DNA of 33,974 nucleotides from Bdellovibrionia bacterium (GCA_030424665.1 JAUHWN010000027.1:1-33974); one strand, 5' to 3'. Counted from the first letter of the stretch, positions 16,523 to 25,720 are shown. Made by a program: numbers and translations. The notes: generated by a model not told the origin, from the sequence alone.

Positions 16523-17263
16523 ATGAAGTCCCTGATCATTTTTATTTTAGCATCCGTTGGTTCATCACTCAGCTTCGCCCAAGGTCTATCGGAAAAAGCG
16601 GTCAATAAAGCCTTTAATCCGCCCAAGGCCGATAAGAAAAAAAAGAAAAAAGAAGAGATACCTTTGTTAGTCAATGTCGGAGTTTCTTTATCGCAATATC
16701 GATTGTTTGACGTATACAACACACCCTCAGGAGCTGAAGAAGTCACTCCTCAGATTTTCGCAACAGAACTCAATTTAAGCGCGGTTGTCGAAAATCAAAC
16801 GATTCGCCGTTTTAAAGATAAAATTCCAAAAAACTTTCGCGACTTAGCCTTAAAGCTCCGTGAGGTCTCAGCCACCCATCTTTACGTTCCCAAAACCATT
16901 TACGTCCACCCAAAGAGCACGGGGAACATTGAAGCCTACGGAATTACTTGGGGATTAACTCCAAGTCTTGGCTTTGGACCCGATTTTTTTCAACTCTTTG
17001 TCAGTGGTGGTCCGATATTAACGTACTTGTACTTTCGCGACTTCAATCAAAGTGAAGGGGTGAATTTTATCAATCTTGGTCTTCGGGGAACGGTCGGCGC
17101 TAAAGTACCAATGCTCTGGAACCGAGTCGTCCTCGAAGTTGGGGGCAGAGGGGATCTCTATATTCCTCAGAAGTTCTATGGCGATGAGGGTCTGTGGAAT
17201 ATCCGCGGAGTCTACGCCATGTTCCACTTCCGCTTTCCGATCACGGTCGAAGCCGAAATCTAA
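16523..17263 (+). CDS. Exported beta-rich (outer-membrane-like) hypothetical protein
   Basis: A 246-residue protein of no recognised family. The ATG at 16523 has AAGGAG 7 nt upstream and begins a good signal peptide (residues 1-20, SSLSFAQG). A lysine-rich patch (KADKKKKKKEE) follows around residue 36. The rest alternates hydrophobic and polar residues with many aromatics, as in a small transmembrane barrel, including GLTPSLGFGPDFFQLFVSGG and MFHFRFPITVEAEI at the end. The frame stays open upstream to 16463, but those residues lack any sign of being coding. The GNAT gene starts 53 bp after the stop; an inverted repeat ACGTGG-a-CCACGT lies between them at 17268-17280. Confidence 0.65.
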   Translation: MKSLIIFILASVGSSLSFAQGLSEKAVNKAFNPPKADKKKKKKEEIPLLVNVGVSLSQYRLFDVYNTPSGAEEVTPQIFATELNLSAVVENQTIRRFKDKIPKNFRDLALKLREVSATHLYVPKTIYVHPKSTGNIEAYGITWGLTPSLGFGPDFFQLFVSGGPILTYLYFRDFNQSEGVNFINLGLRGTVGAKVPMLWNRVVLEVGGRGDLYIPQKFYGDEGLWNIRGVYAMFHFRFPITVEAEI

Positions 17264-17316
17264 GTATACGTGGACCACGTCACTTCTTCCTGGTATTCAA
17301 TCCTCCAGGAGGTTCT

Positions 17317-17736
17317 GTGGAAATACGTGAAATTATATCCAAAGAAGAATCGAGCCGAGTCTTTCCCCTGATCGCAGATATTCGTAATCACCTAACTTTG
17401 GCATCGTACTTAGAAGTTTTAAAGGCTGCCAGGGAGGAAGGTTATAAGCTTCTTGGTTTGTACGAAGGTGAAGACTGTTTGGGGCTCATGGGCTACCGCA
17501 TTCTTTCGGACTTTGTCCACGGTCGCCATCTTTATATCGACGATCTTGTTATTGCACCCAAAGAGCGTTCTAAAGGCTTGGGTCCAGTTTTACTAGAGCG
17601 AGCCCATGAAATTGGAGCAAGCACTGGCTGTTCACAAATTAGGCTTTGTACAGGAGTGGATAACACCAGGGGAAAGAGCTTTTACGAGAAAAACGACTGG
17701 AGCCTCCGGGCCGTCGTTTACAAGAAAAAGCTTTAA
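17317..17736 (+). CDS. GNAT-family N-acetyltransferase
   Basis: A 139-residue acetyltransferase of the GNAT fold, which transfers acetyl from acetyl-CoA to an amine. The central strand and acetyl-CoA pyrophosphate loop are visible as DDLVIAPKERSKGLGPVLL (about 75-93), with the R-x-x-G-x-G-like turn R-S-K-G-L-G. The C-terminal region has the usual NTRGKSFYEKNDW segment. The GTG at 17317 is the start because AGGAGG lies 4 nt before it; the frame is open upstream to 17194, but that part overlaps the preceding gene. The substrate is unknown. The PAQR-family gene follows 30 bp later and may be co-transcribed. Confidence 0.85.
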   Translation: MEIREIISKEESSRVFPLIADIRNHLTLASYLEVLKAAREEGYKLLGLYEGEDCLGLMGYRILSDFVHGRHLYIDDLVIAPKERSKGLGPVLLERAHEIGASTGCSQIRLCTGVDNTRGKSFYEKNDWSLRAVVYKKKL

Positions 17737-17766
17737 TTGGCCCCTTGTTTAGAATAGATTAACGCC

Positions 17767-18624
17767 ATGGAAACCATCTCCTTTCTCGGATTTTACGAAC
17801 CCCTTAGCAGCATGACCCATCTTCTGGCCGCCGGTATAGCTCTCGTTGCGGGCTTTTTTCTAGCTGGCCGTGGGCGAGGCAGTCGGTCCCGCCTTGTTTC
17901 GTTGATGGTTTATACATTCTGTATGGTATTTTTGTTTTCCATGAGTGGAGTATTTCACCTCCTCGAAGAAGAGGGTGAGGCAAGAGGAGTCTTACAGCGC
18001 CTTGATTATGCCGGGATTTGGGTCATGATCGCTGGAACATTTACACCTATCCACGTTATTTTGTTTCGTGGTCCCTGGCGATGGGGCGTGCTCACCGTGG
18101 TTTGGGTATTGGCCATCAACGGCCTCGTCTTTCAGGTCATTTACTTTCACGATTTCCCCGAGTGGTTGAGTTTGACATTGTTTTTGACCCTTGGCTGGAG
18201 TGGACTTTTTAGTATGTATCACCTCTATAGAAAATTCTCCCACGAAAGCCTAAGGTTGATGCTTTATGGTGCTCTTTTATATTCTTTTGGAGCCATTATC
18301 GATTTTGCTCGGTGGCCCACGATCATTCCTGGCGTTCTCGGACCCCACGAAATTTTTCATATTGCGATTATTGTGGCGGCTGCCATGTTTTGGCTTTTCA
18401 TATACAATTGGTCTGGGCACCCAGTAAAAGATCAGTTGTATTTCTATGTTCAGGTCCATCCCGATGGACGGCATCATGCCTACGAAAAGTTTGAGAGAAT
18501 TTCTATTGAGGCGCCGAATCGGGAGTCCTTAAAAGAGCAGATTCGCGAACAAATTCGCGATCGCTATCACGTCAGTTACGATCCGCAAATTAAGCTCACA
18601 TTTGCCGATATTGAATACCTTTAG
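17767..18624 (+). CDS. PAQR / hemolysin III family membrane protein
   Basis: A 285-residue protein with seven predicted membrane helices from about residue 14 to 214. It carries the family's presumed metal site: S-x3-H (Ser60, His64), Asp80 (LDYAGI) and the late H-x3-H (His194, His198 in HEIFH). Eukaryotic PAQRs are receptors with ceramidase-like activity; bacterial YqfA/hemolysin III members have roles in membrane lipid homeostasis or cytolysis that remain unsettled. This protein is longer than the usual 210-220 residues: a hydrophilic C-terminal extension of about 65 residues follows the last helix (YVQVHPDGRHHAYEKFER and onward). No clear ribosome site precedes the ATG. Confidence 0.85.
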   Translation: METISFLGFYEPLSSMTHLLAAGIALVAGFFLAGRGRGSRSRLVSLMVYTFCMVFLFSMSGVFHLLEEEGEARGVLQRLDYAGIWVMIAGTFTPIHVILFRGPWRWGVLTVVWVLAINGLVFQVIYFHDFPEWLSLTLFLTLGWSGLFSMYHLYRKFSHESLRLMLYGALLYSFGAIIDFARWPTIIPGVLGPHEIFHIAIIVAAAMFWLFIYNWSGHPVKDQLYFYVQVHPDGRHHAYEKFERISIEAPNRESLKEQIREQIRDRYHVSYDPQIKLTFADIEYL

Positions 18625-18790
18625 ACACTAGTTCGCGCCGCATCAAGAGGGCTTCTCAATGGGACCTATAGGAAACCTGAATCAAACCCTAAAGTATTTA
18701 CTCTACGGGTTTTGTTAGGGGGTTATCTCTTACAAAATTTTAGGGAGCCGTTGCTCTTTTATAGGTTTTTGACGTACTCTAGCGACTTCT

Positions 18791-20656
18791 ATGGAACAGT
18801 ATCAAGAAACGGTAAAAAAACTATCGAGTCTCGTCGATCTTTCAGAAGACGCATTCTTCGAATTCGACGGTGAGGGTACCTATCTTGATATTTGGGTTCG
18901 GGATGAGGCTTTACTCGCAAGACCCCGAAATGAATTGCTCCACAAATCAGTTTACGATGTCCTCGATCAAGAAAAAGCCAGCCAGTTTGTTAAGCTATTT
19001 AATCAAGTCATTGATTCGCAAGAGTCAGTTGATCTCGAGTATTCCATAGAAACACCAGTAGATACGCGCTGGTTTCTAGGGCGTGCGAAGCCATCGGTAT
19101 TGGGAGATAAAAAAACGGTTTTATTTTGTGCGCGAGATATTACCGAAAAAAAGCATAAAGATTTGGCCCTCAATATGGTTCTCGAGTCGGTGGGAGTTGG
19201 TGTCTGGTCCCTAGATAAAGATGGAACCCATATCGTTTGGGACCAAGGGATGTATGATATCTACGGGCTCCAAAAATCTGATTTTAATGTTTCTATGGAT
19301 TCCTGGCTCGATCTCATTCATCCAGCCGATCGTGAAACCATCGGAACTGAGCTTAAAGAGTCTCTCAATACGGGAGTTCCGTTTGACTCGATCTTTCGAG
19401 TGATTTCAAAAAGTGGCGAAACCCAGTATATTTCAGCCAAAGGGAATGTGAGTCGCGATGAAAACGAGAAGCCTTTTCGAATTACCGGGATCAACCTTGA
19501 TATCACCGAAAAAATGCGAGTGGCCGATAATTTGCGACACGCCAATAAATTACAGTCCATAGGTGAATTGGCGGCAGGCATTGGTCACGAGATTAATAAC
19601 CCACTTGCGATCGCCACCGGAACACTTACCTTACTGACAAGAGAAATCGAATCTCAGGGTTTAAACTCCGAAAAAATAAATGAATACTTTTTGACTTGTA
19701 GCGATGCTTTAATTCGCATCACCAACATTGTTCAAGGCTTGCGATCTTTTGCTCGTGTGGACTCTGAGCAAAAAGAAGTCTTCGATGTGGGGCAAGCGGT
19801 TCATCGAAACTTGAGATTGGTAGAAAAGACTTACAAGAATGAGGGGATTCAACTGATTAAGCGTTTGCCCGAAGAAAAGCTTTGTTCACTTGGGGGTTCA
19901 GGACGATTTCAACAGGCTGTCCTCAATTTAATGACCAATGCGAGAGATGCGACTCAGGGGCAGTTAGATCGAAAAATTGAAGTCGAACTTACGACAGTTC
20001 CCGAAAAAATACTTTTAAAAATTTCCGATAACGGGGTCGGTATCGATCTTAAATTTCGTGAAAAGATATTTGATAGCTTTTTTACCACCAAAAATGTTGG
20101 CGAAGGGACGGGGCTAGGACTTTCCCTTGCCAATTCAATAGTTCAAGAAATGGGTGGAGCCATAACATGCCTATCCGAGGTCGGACAGGGAACGTGTTTT
20201 ACCATTGAAATTCCAAGAGTGAGTGAAAAAGGGATTGAATCTCGATTAGAAGACCCTAGTGAGAGCCTTCAAAAAGAAACACAAGGTAAGGTATTAGTTC
20301 TCGACGATGAGCCGGCGATTCGAATGATCATTAAGGAAACTTTGGAGAGTCATTTTTTTGAAGTTGATGAGGCTTTGACGGGAGATGAAGCGATTGAGAT
20401 GGTACGAAAGGGTTCCTACGACTTTGTGATTTCAGACCTCATAATGCCCGGAATGAATGGAATCGAGGTGGCAAAAAATATAAAAGAGCTTCAACTCGAT
20501 AAAATCCCGGCTTTTATTGCAATCACTGGCGGAATAGAAATGAAGCCAGAGGTGGCTGGATTGAAAATGGAAAGCTTTGTTGATGAAGTTCTGCACAAGC
20601 CATTCCGTGAAGAGGATCTTATAAACGTTCTTTCAAGGGTTCGGCCAACAGTATGA
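18791..20656 (+). CDS. Cytoplasmic hybrid sensor histidine kinase (PAS-PAS-HK-REC)
   Basis: A 621-residue signalling kinase. In order: PAS1 (about 10-118), PAS2 with a PAC tail (about 125-240), the phospho-acceptor domain with H-box GHEINNPL (His266), the ATPase domain with N-box NLMTNARDA, G1 DNGVGI (413-418) and GTGLGLSL (439-446), and a C-terminal receiver with Asp505/Asp506, phospho-acceptor Asp549 (ISDLIMPGMNG), and Lys603 (HKPF). The kinase core is of the NtrB type. No membrane helix is present, so it senses a cytoplasmic signal. No DNA-binding output is fused, so a separate partner is needed. Its TGA overlaps the next ATG (ATGA), tying it to the metal permease. Confidence 0.93.
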   Translation: MEQYQETVKKLSSLVDLSEDAFFEFDGEGTYLDIWVRDEALLARPRNELLHKSVYDVLDQEKASQFVKLFNQVIDSQESVDLEYSIETPVDTRWFLGRAKPSVLGDKKTVLFCARDITEKKHKDLALNMVLESVGVGVWSLDKDGTHIVWDQGMYDIYGLQKSDFNVSMDSWLDLIHPADRETIGTELKESLNTGVPFDSIFRVISKSGETQYISAKGNVSRDENEKPFRITGINLDITEKMRVADNLRHANKLQSIGELAAGIGHEINNPLAIATGTLTLLTREIESQGLNSEKINEYFLTCSDALIRITNIVQGLRSFARVDSEQKEVFDVGQAVHRNLRLVEKTYKNEGIQLIKRLPEEKLCSLGGSGRFQQAVLNLMTNARDATQGQLDRKIEVELTTVPEKILLKISDNGVGIDLKFREKIFDSFFTTKNVGEGTGLGLSLANSIVQEMGGAITCLSEVGQGTCFTIEIPRVSEKGIESRLEDPSESLQKETQGKVLVLDDEPAIRMIIKETLESHFFEVDEALTGDEAIEMVRKGSYDFVISDLIMPGMNGIEVAKNIKELQLDKIPAFIAITGGIEMKPEVAGLKMESFVDEVLHKPFREEDLINVLSRVRPTV

Positions 20657-22656
20657 TTTCTCTTGTTACATTGGTTGCCGCGAATTTAGCCTTTTTAATG
20701 GGGCCCTTGGTTTTGCGCTTGTCTAGAAAAAGTCGCAAGGTCTCCATGTTTTTTGACGGCCTTGTCTTCGCCGCCATATTGTCTTTTTGCTTTTTACATA
20801 TTCTGCCTGAGGTCGTCGAAACTGGAGCTTACTATGCCCTGTTGTTCTTTATCGTGGGTCTTTGGTTCCCGTTCTGTCCACAGATATTACAGGACCGTTT
20901 TGGAATCAAAGATAGCAAAGGGCTGTCATTTGCTTTTTGGGTGATGATTACCTTGGGCTTTGCCGTCCATGTCTTTGCCGAAGGAGCTGTGCTTGCATCG
21001 AGCGACCATGGCCACTCCATTAACATGGGACTTTCTGTCATTCTCCATCGACTTGGCGTTGGCATTATAATTATAAACTTTTTTATCAATCGCAAGCAGG
21101 GACGTTTATACAGTTTGGGAGCCATACTTTTGTTGATCTTAGGAACCACAGCAGGCTTCTTTCTGGCGGGATACTTTCAAGGGCACGATCACGTTCACGG
21201 TCACAATGATTTTGATTTTCTTTTGTTAATAGAAGTGTTTGTAGCAGGCAATTTACTTCATATCGTAAGTCATGGGAGCGTTTTGGCGGGGAGTGATCAC
21301 CATGATCACTGTACCCACCACCATTTTGCGGGCCTCGGTGGCAGTAATTGTGATCATGATCACGGTGATCATAGCGACCAACATAATACCCATACTCACA
21401 TTCACCACGGTGAACATAGTCATCATCACACCCATAGTTATGTGAGCGATAGCCATAATGAAAACTCTGTCGACTATAAGCTCAACCGTGGAAACCGCCT
21501 TAAGGAGCGTTCTGGATTTAAAAACTCCCTAGCCACATACTTTTCTGATGTGAGTTTTTCGTCCTACGGAGCCTTACTAGTCATTTTACTCATATTAGTG
21601 GAAGTATTCTATTTTCTTGAACCCGAGGCTAAGGCCAGTTTTTTAAAAGTGGGGAATACCTTTTGGTTGCTGTTTAAGGAGAGCTCGATTCCCTTGCTCT
21701 TGGCATTTAGTTTTGCAGGCTTGATGACAAGCTTTATTAAACCAGGACACATGCGCTGGCTCGGTCGTGGTAATCGACTCACGCAAACATCTAAAGGCGT
21801 AGCCTTCGGCTTACCTTTACCCATTTGTTCTTGTGGGGTCCTACCACTTTATCAGTCTTTAATTCAAAAAGGTGCGCCTGTTTCGGCCGCAGTTGCTTTT
21901 CTTATCGCTACTCCAGAAATCGGACTTGATGCTATATTTCTTTCGTTTGCACTTCTAGGTCCCGAAGTAACACTCATAAGAATAGTTGCTGCCTTTGTTC
22001 TCGCTTTACTGGTGGGAATTCTCTTTAGCTACTTGTTTAAAACTAAGAAAAACCAGGAATTTGAGAGACCCGAGGAACCAAATATTTCATTTAAAGAAAA
22101 GTTAAGAATGGGACTTAATTATGGCTTTAAAGACCTTTTGGATCATACGATTCCTTGGATTCTTGTAGGGCTCGTTGTTGCTGCTGTTCTTGAGAATTTC
22201 ATTTCTTATGATTTCTTTAGTAGCTGGAGTTCGGTACAGCAGGTCCTTGTGTTTTCTATAATTGGTATTCCGCTTTACGTTTGCGCCTCAGGGGCGACCC
22301 CTTTGGCGGCAATTTTACTGTCTAAGGGGGTGAGCACGGGTGCAATTATCGCCTTTTTGCTGGCAGGACCTGCTACTAATATCAGTACCTTTGGGATTCT
22401 AAACAGACTTCACGGTAAAAAATTTGCGCTCCTCTTTGGCTTTGGTGTATTGCTCATAGCCATTGGAATGGGGCTTTTCATCGATTTCATGGCCTTTCCG
22501 ATCGAAAAGGTCACGCCGAGCGAAATCATGGAACACTCCTCTTTGGCGCAGGAGCTTGCTTCGGTTGTTCTCGCTTTATTGATCCTACTTTCTTTTGTGC
22601 GTCAGGGCTTTCGTCACTTTATTGAGCAGCTCATTCAGTTAGGTCATAAGCATTAA
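20653..22656 (+). CDS. Metal transporter fusion: ZIP-like domain, His-rich linker, ArsP/YraQ permease
   Basis: A 667-residue membrane protein in three parts. Residues 1-215 look like a ZIP-family half: FAAILSFCFLHILPE with H49-x2-P-E53, a second site H106-x3-E110-G, H132 in LHRLGVG, and VFVAGNLLHIV late. Residues 177-268 hold a very His/Asp-rich soluble loop, a likely Zn/Cu/Ni reservoir. Residues about 300-667 are a permease of the ArsP_1/DUF318 type (YraQ; the SO_0444 Cu/Zn efflux group), shown by the pair CSCG (392-395) with LPLYQSLIQKGAPVSAAVAF and CASGATPLAA (544-553) with AGPATN. The permease half alone matches family size. It overlaps the kinase gene by 4 bp. Confidence 0.8.
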   Translation: MISLVTLVAANLAFLMGPLVLRLSRKSRKVSMFFDGLVFAAILSFCFLHILPEVVETGAYYALLFFIVGLWFPFCPQILQDRFGIKDSKGLSFAFWVMITLGFAVHVFAEGAVLASSDHGHSINMGLSVILHRLGVGIIIINFFINRKQGRLYSLGAILLLILGTTAGFFLAGYFQGHDHVHGHNDFDFLLLIEVFVAGNLLHIVSHGSVLAGSDHHDHCTHHHFAGLGGSNCDHDHGDHSDQHNTHTHIHHGEHSHHHTHSYVSDSHNENSVDYKLNRGNRLKERSGFKNSLATYFSDVSFSSYGALLVILLILVEVFYFLEPEAKASFLKVGNTFWLLFKESSIPLLLAFSFAGLMTSFIKPGHMRWLGRGNRLTQTSKGVAFGLPLPICSCGVLPLYQSLIQKGAPVSAAVAFLIATPEIGLDAIFLSFALLGPEVTLIRIVAAFVLALLVGILFSYLFKTKKNQEFERPEEPNISFKEKLRMGLNYGFKDLLDHTIPWILVGLVVAAVLENFISYDFFSSWSSVQQVLVFSIIGIPLYVCASGATPLAAILLSKGVSTGAIIAFLLAGPATNISTFGILNRLHGKKFALLFGFGVLLIAIGMGLFIDFMAFPIEKVTPSEIMEHSSLAQELASVVLALLILLSFVRQGFRHFIEQLIQLGHKH

Positions 22657-22716
22657 ACAGTGATTAGGTTTGAAAGAGAATTCTTCCATTGCTAGGATGT
22701 CCTTTCAGGAGGTCGG

Positions 22717-24771
22717 GTGCACGAGAGTTTTCTAAAAGACATTGCTTTGGTCCTTGGGGTCGCAGCTCTAACCAGTTCGATTTCTTACAAACTTAAGCTC
22801 CCCTCAGTTCTCGGCTACCTCATTGCCGGCTTTATTATTGGGCCCTATATTCCAATCCCTCTTTTTGCTGACCTTCACCGAGTCGAGAGTCTCTCAGAGT
22901 TTGGCGTTATTTTGGTTATGTTCTCAATTGGTATGGAGTTCCGGCTCAAGAAATTCTTTCGAGTCCTTCCAACATCTGGGATTACGGCTTTCTTAGAGAT
23001 AAGTGCATTATTTTTGACTGGATACCTGCTCGGCTATTTTTTTGGCTGGTCGGGATCGCAATCGGTCTTTATGGGCGGAGCCCTGGCTATCTCTTCAACC
23101 ATGATCGTTAGTAAAATCTTCGAAGAAAATCCACCAAGCAAAAGAGCGAGGGAACATGTTCTTGGAATTTTGGTGATTCAAGACGTTGTGGCTATTATTC
23201 TTCTAACGGTCTTAGGTGCCTACGGGGCCAGTGCTCAGCTTGATTTGGCGAGTCTTATGCCCACGGTTAGCAAATTGATATTTATCCTGGTTCTACTAAC
23301 GGTTGTAGGGCTTTTTGTCGTTCCTCGATTTGTAAAGGCCGTTAGTAACTATAATAATTCAGAAGTCATGATCATCGTCGCCTCTGGACTCTGCTTTGTT
23401 ATGGCTTTGGTCGTCGAGAGTCTTGGGTACTCAGTGGCTCTAGGGGCTTTTTTGGCAGGCATATTGGTGGCAGAAAGTGGTGAGGGGTCCCGTGTCGAAC
23501 ATCTTGCCAAGCCCCTCAAAGATGTTTTTGTGGCGATCTTTTTTGTTTCAGTGGGTATGACAGTTGATCCCTTTGTGGCCATCGAAGTTTTACCCCAATC
23601 GATCATTATTTCTATTGCAGTCATTTTCGCCCAATTTTTCATCGTATTTATTGGGAGTGTGTTATCAGGAGCCGGTATCAATAGGGCTCTTTTATCGGCG
23701 CTCGCTCTCGGGCAAATTGGTGAATTTTCATTTATTATTGCGGCCATTGGTTTGAGCGCCGGAGTTGTTACCAAGGAGTTTCAGGCCATTGTAGTAACTG
23801 TCGCAATTTTTACGTCTCTTTCAAGTCCGATACTCTGGAAGAAGTCAGAGCGAATTGTGGGGCGAATTTCAAAACTAATCCCCAAGCAAATGCGTATTGC
23901 CTTTGGTCTTTACGAGGCCTGGTTTAAGAGCATGCAAGAAAACCGATTGGTCGAAGGAACTTTATTTAAAATTCCGCGAAAAATGATTTTTGGTCTTCTA
24001 TTAGACGCTGTTTTGTTGGTTTCCCTGCCGCCACTTATATTAAAATTTATTCCACCCCTTTTAGAACGCTTGGGTGTCGAATCCGGAACTTTGTTTGAGG
24101 CGGCCCTTTTAGTTATTATTCTTGGACTGATTTTAATCCCAATTGTCTTTGGTTTTATAAAGATGGCTTCGAGTTTGGCGATCAATCTATCGCAAAGTTT
24201 ATTCGCTAGAAAAATTCAATTGAAGGCCGAGGAAGCTCCTGCGGAAAGACTTTTTAAAATCACTGTTTGGTCAATCTTATGTCTTTTGGTGAGCTTCCCA
24301 CTACTTTTATCGTTGAGCTTTTTTATTGAGAGTTCGGTTTTTATTGTCATTGTAGTGATGACCCTCGCTGCTATCTTCTATCGACTCTGGAAGACGGCTG
24401 GCGAAGTAGCTCTTGAATATGAGCCGGGTGGTGAAAAGATTCTCTCACTCATCAAAAAGCAAACCTTTGAAAAAAAGATCTCGGCTAAAAAGAAAACCAA
24501 GTCCATCGTTCCGGGTCTTGATGATCTAGAAACTGTGAGTGTCAAAAACCTTGAGCTAAAAGGCCTAAGTCTTTTTGACCTCGATATTCGAAATAAAACG
24601 GGTGCTACGATCGTTTCCATTTTACGGGGGGACCACCTCATCATGTTCCCGAACCAAAGTGAAATGCTCGACATGGACGACCAGCTACAAATTTGGGGAG
24701 ATAGGGAATCAAAAAAATTATGTGTAGATTTACTCAACTCTTTCCAGAAACGAAGGGAATTTGATGCTTGA
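22717..24771 (+). CDS. CPA2-family monovalent cation:proton antiporter (Kef-like)
   Basis: A 684-residue antiporter. The N-terminal exchanger domain (about residues 5-375, 12-13 helices) has the family segments LGYLIAGFIIGP, ISSTMIVSKIFEE and VIQDVVAI with Gln155-Asp156, the Q-D form of Kef-type K+/H+ exchangers. A central region of about 200 residues adds more helices (around 425-555). The C terminus (about 605-675) is a TrkA-C/RCK-C ligand-binding domain; no nucleotide-binding TrkA-N domain is present, so control is unlike KefB/KefC. The GTG at 22717 starts the gene, with AGGAGG 5 nt before it. Its stop overlaps the DUF3124 start by 8 bp. Confidence 0.9.
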   Translation: MHESFLKDIALVLGVAALTSSISYKLKLPSVLGYLIAGFIIGPYIPIPLFADLHRVESLSEFGVILVMFSIGMEFRLKKFFRVLPTSGITAFLEISALFLTGYLLGYFFGWSGSQSVFMGGALAISSTMIVSKIFEENPPSKRAREHVLGILVIQDVVAIILLTVLGAYGASAQLDLASLMPTVSKLIFILVLLTVVGLFVVPRFVKAVSNYNNSEVMIIVASGLCFVMALVVESLGYSVALGAFLAGILVAESGEGSRVEHLAKPLKDVFVAIFFVSVGMTVDPFVAIEVLPQSIIISIAVIFAQFFIVFIGSVLSGAGINRALLSALALGQIGEFSFIIAAIGLSAGVVTKEFQAIVVTVAIFTSLSSPILWKKSERIVGRISKLIPKQMRIAFGLYEAWFKSMQENRLVEGTLFKIPRKMIFGLLLDAVLLVSLPPLILKFIPPLLERLGVESGTLFEAALLVIILGLILIPIVFGFIKMASSLAINLSQSLFARKIQLKAEEAPAERLFKITVWSILCLLVSFPLLLSLSFFIESSVFIVIVVMTLAAIFYRLWKTAGEVALEYEPGGEKILSLIKKQTFEKKISAKKKTKSIVPGLDDLETVSVKNLELKGLSLFDLDIRNKTGATIVSILRGDHLIMFPNQSEMLDMDDQLQIWGDRESKKLCVDLLNSFQKRREFDA

Positions 24772-25303
24772 ACGTCTAAAAGTTTTACTATTGGGAACAT
24801 CGGTTATCATACTTCTATTTATTGCTCTTAGAGTTGGCGATGGGAGTGGACCGGACATTTCAATTGATACAAATTTTGAAAGTGTCAGTTCTGATGTTGA
24901 AAAGAACACAGGACTTGAGGATGAAAAGGGGTTTGTTCAAAAGAGGAGTTACATTCCTGCTTACTCCCATATCTATGTGTCGAGTGGAGATACAATCGAG
25001 TTAGCTGTCACTTTAAGCCTTCGCAATACCGATTCAGCAAGGTCCCTCAATATCCTTGGAGTTTATTATTACAATACTAGCGGAAAATTGATTAGGAAAT
25101 ATTTGAAAGACGGTCAGAAATTGCCGCCTCTTGCAACAAAAGAGGTCTTTGTTAAAACGAAAGATATTGAAGGTGGATCAGGAGCCAATTTCATTGTCGA
25201 ATTCGCCACCCATCCTTCGGCTTCTGAGCCCATATTTGAATCGATCATGACATCTGCAGCGATGAATTCCTTTATTTTCAAGAGTCGAGGGGTTATTCAG
25301 TAG
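24764..25303 (+). CDS. DUF3124 family protein, membrane-anchored
   Basis: A 179-residue protein with one N-terminal hydrophobic anchor (about residues 5-23) and a periplasmic domain of the DUF3124 type. The family hallmarks are all visible: YIPAYSHIYV, LAVTLSLRNTD, YYNTSGKLIRKYL, LPPLATKEVFV, GGSGANFIVEF and the final MNSFIFKSRG. The function of the family is not established. The ATG at 24764 is preferred over the TTG at 24761, with AAGGGA upstream. It overlaps the antiporter gene by 8 bp and is probably co-translated. A hairpin (GGACTT-ttgt-AAGTCC, 25303-25318) begins on the last base of the stop but lacks a T-run. Confidence 0.85.
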   Translation: MLERLKVLLLGTSVIILLFIALRVGDGSGPDISIDTNFESVSSDVEKNTGLEDEKGFVQKRSYIPAYSHIYVSSGDTIELAVTLSLRNTDSARSLNILGVYYYNTSGKLIRKYLKDGQKLPPLATKEVFVKTKDIEGGSGANFIVEFATHPSASEPIFESIMTSAAMNSFIFKSRGVIQ

Positions 25304-25430
25304 GACTTTTGTAAGTCCTGCCCGTGTAAAAATGTGAATTTTTGAAGAGAATGCCCTGGTTGAAGATTGCCGTTAAATAACCAAGCTAGCCCCGGTAAGA
25401 CAAGGACAAAGGTTTTTAAAAGGAGTTTTT

Positions 25431-25706
25431 ATGAAGACAATCGTAGTATTAGGATCATTTTTGTTCGCATTTTCTGCCCAGGCCCAGTTTGGTGGTAACC
25501 CTGCCAACTTTCCCTCAACAAATGACCAGTTCTTTCAGTGCTCAAAGTTTGGTAACCCCAGCACCTGCGCCAAGCTTAAGGCTCAGAGCGAGAAAAAGAC
25601 ATTCACCCATGGGTCAACTGAGTGCCTATCTGGAAAAGTTGTTCACTATTTTGAGTCAACGAATGGCACTAAGTACATGCAAAAAACAAATCTCAACTGT
25701 CAGTAA
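25431..25706 (+). CDS. Small secreted four-cysteine protein
   Basis: A 91-residue protein with a classic signal peptide (residues 1-18, FSAQA then QF) and a mature part of about 73 residues with four cysteines (37, 46, 65, 90), which suggests two disulfides in the periplasm or outside the cell. No family is recognised and there is no catalytic motif. AAAAGGAG stands 6 nt before the ATG, a strong ribosome site. A terminator follows at 25721-25745, so the gene looks like a complete short transcription unit. Its 127-bp upstream gap probably holds its own promoter, but I could not fix one. Confidence 0.7.
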   Translation: MKTIVVLGSFLFAFSAQAQFGGNPANFPSTNDQFFQCSKFGNPSTCAKLKAQSEKKTFTHGSTECLSGKVVHYFESTNGTKYMQKTNLNCQ

Positions 25707-25720
25707 GATATCATTAGTAC

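Noticed and set aside
17302-17312. CCTCC-a-GGAGG palindrome masking the GNAT ribosome site
   Set aside because: The one-base centre leaves too small a loop for stable pairing; it probably reflects only the strong Shine-Dalgarno.
21290-21470. Dense CATCAC/GATCAT-like repetitive DNA
   Set aside because: It is the coding sequence of the His/Asp-rich linker of the metal transporter and has no regular repeat unit.
23349-23774. Long open frame on the minus strand inside the antiporter gene
   Set aside because: Low-complexity translation opposite a well-supported gene; typical antisense shadow.
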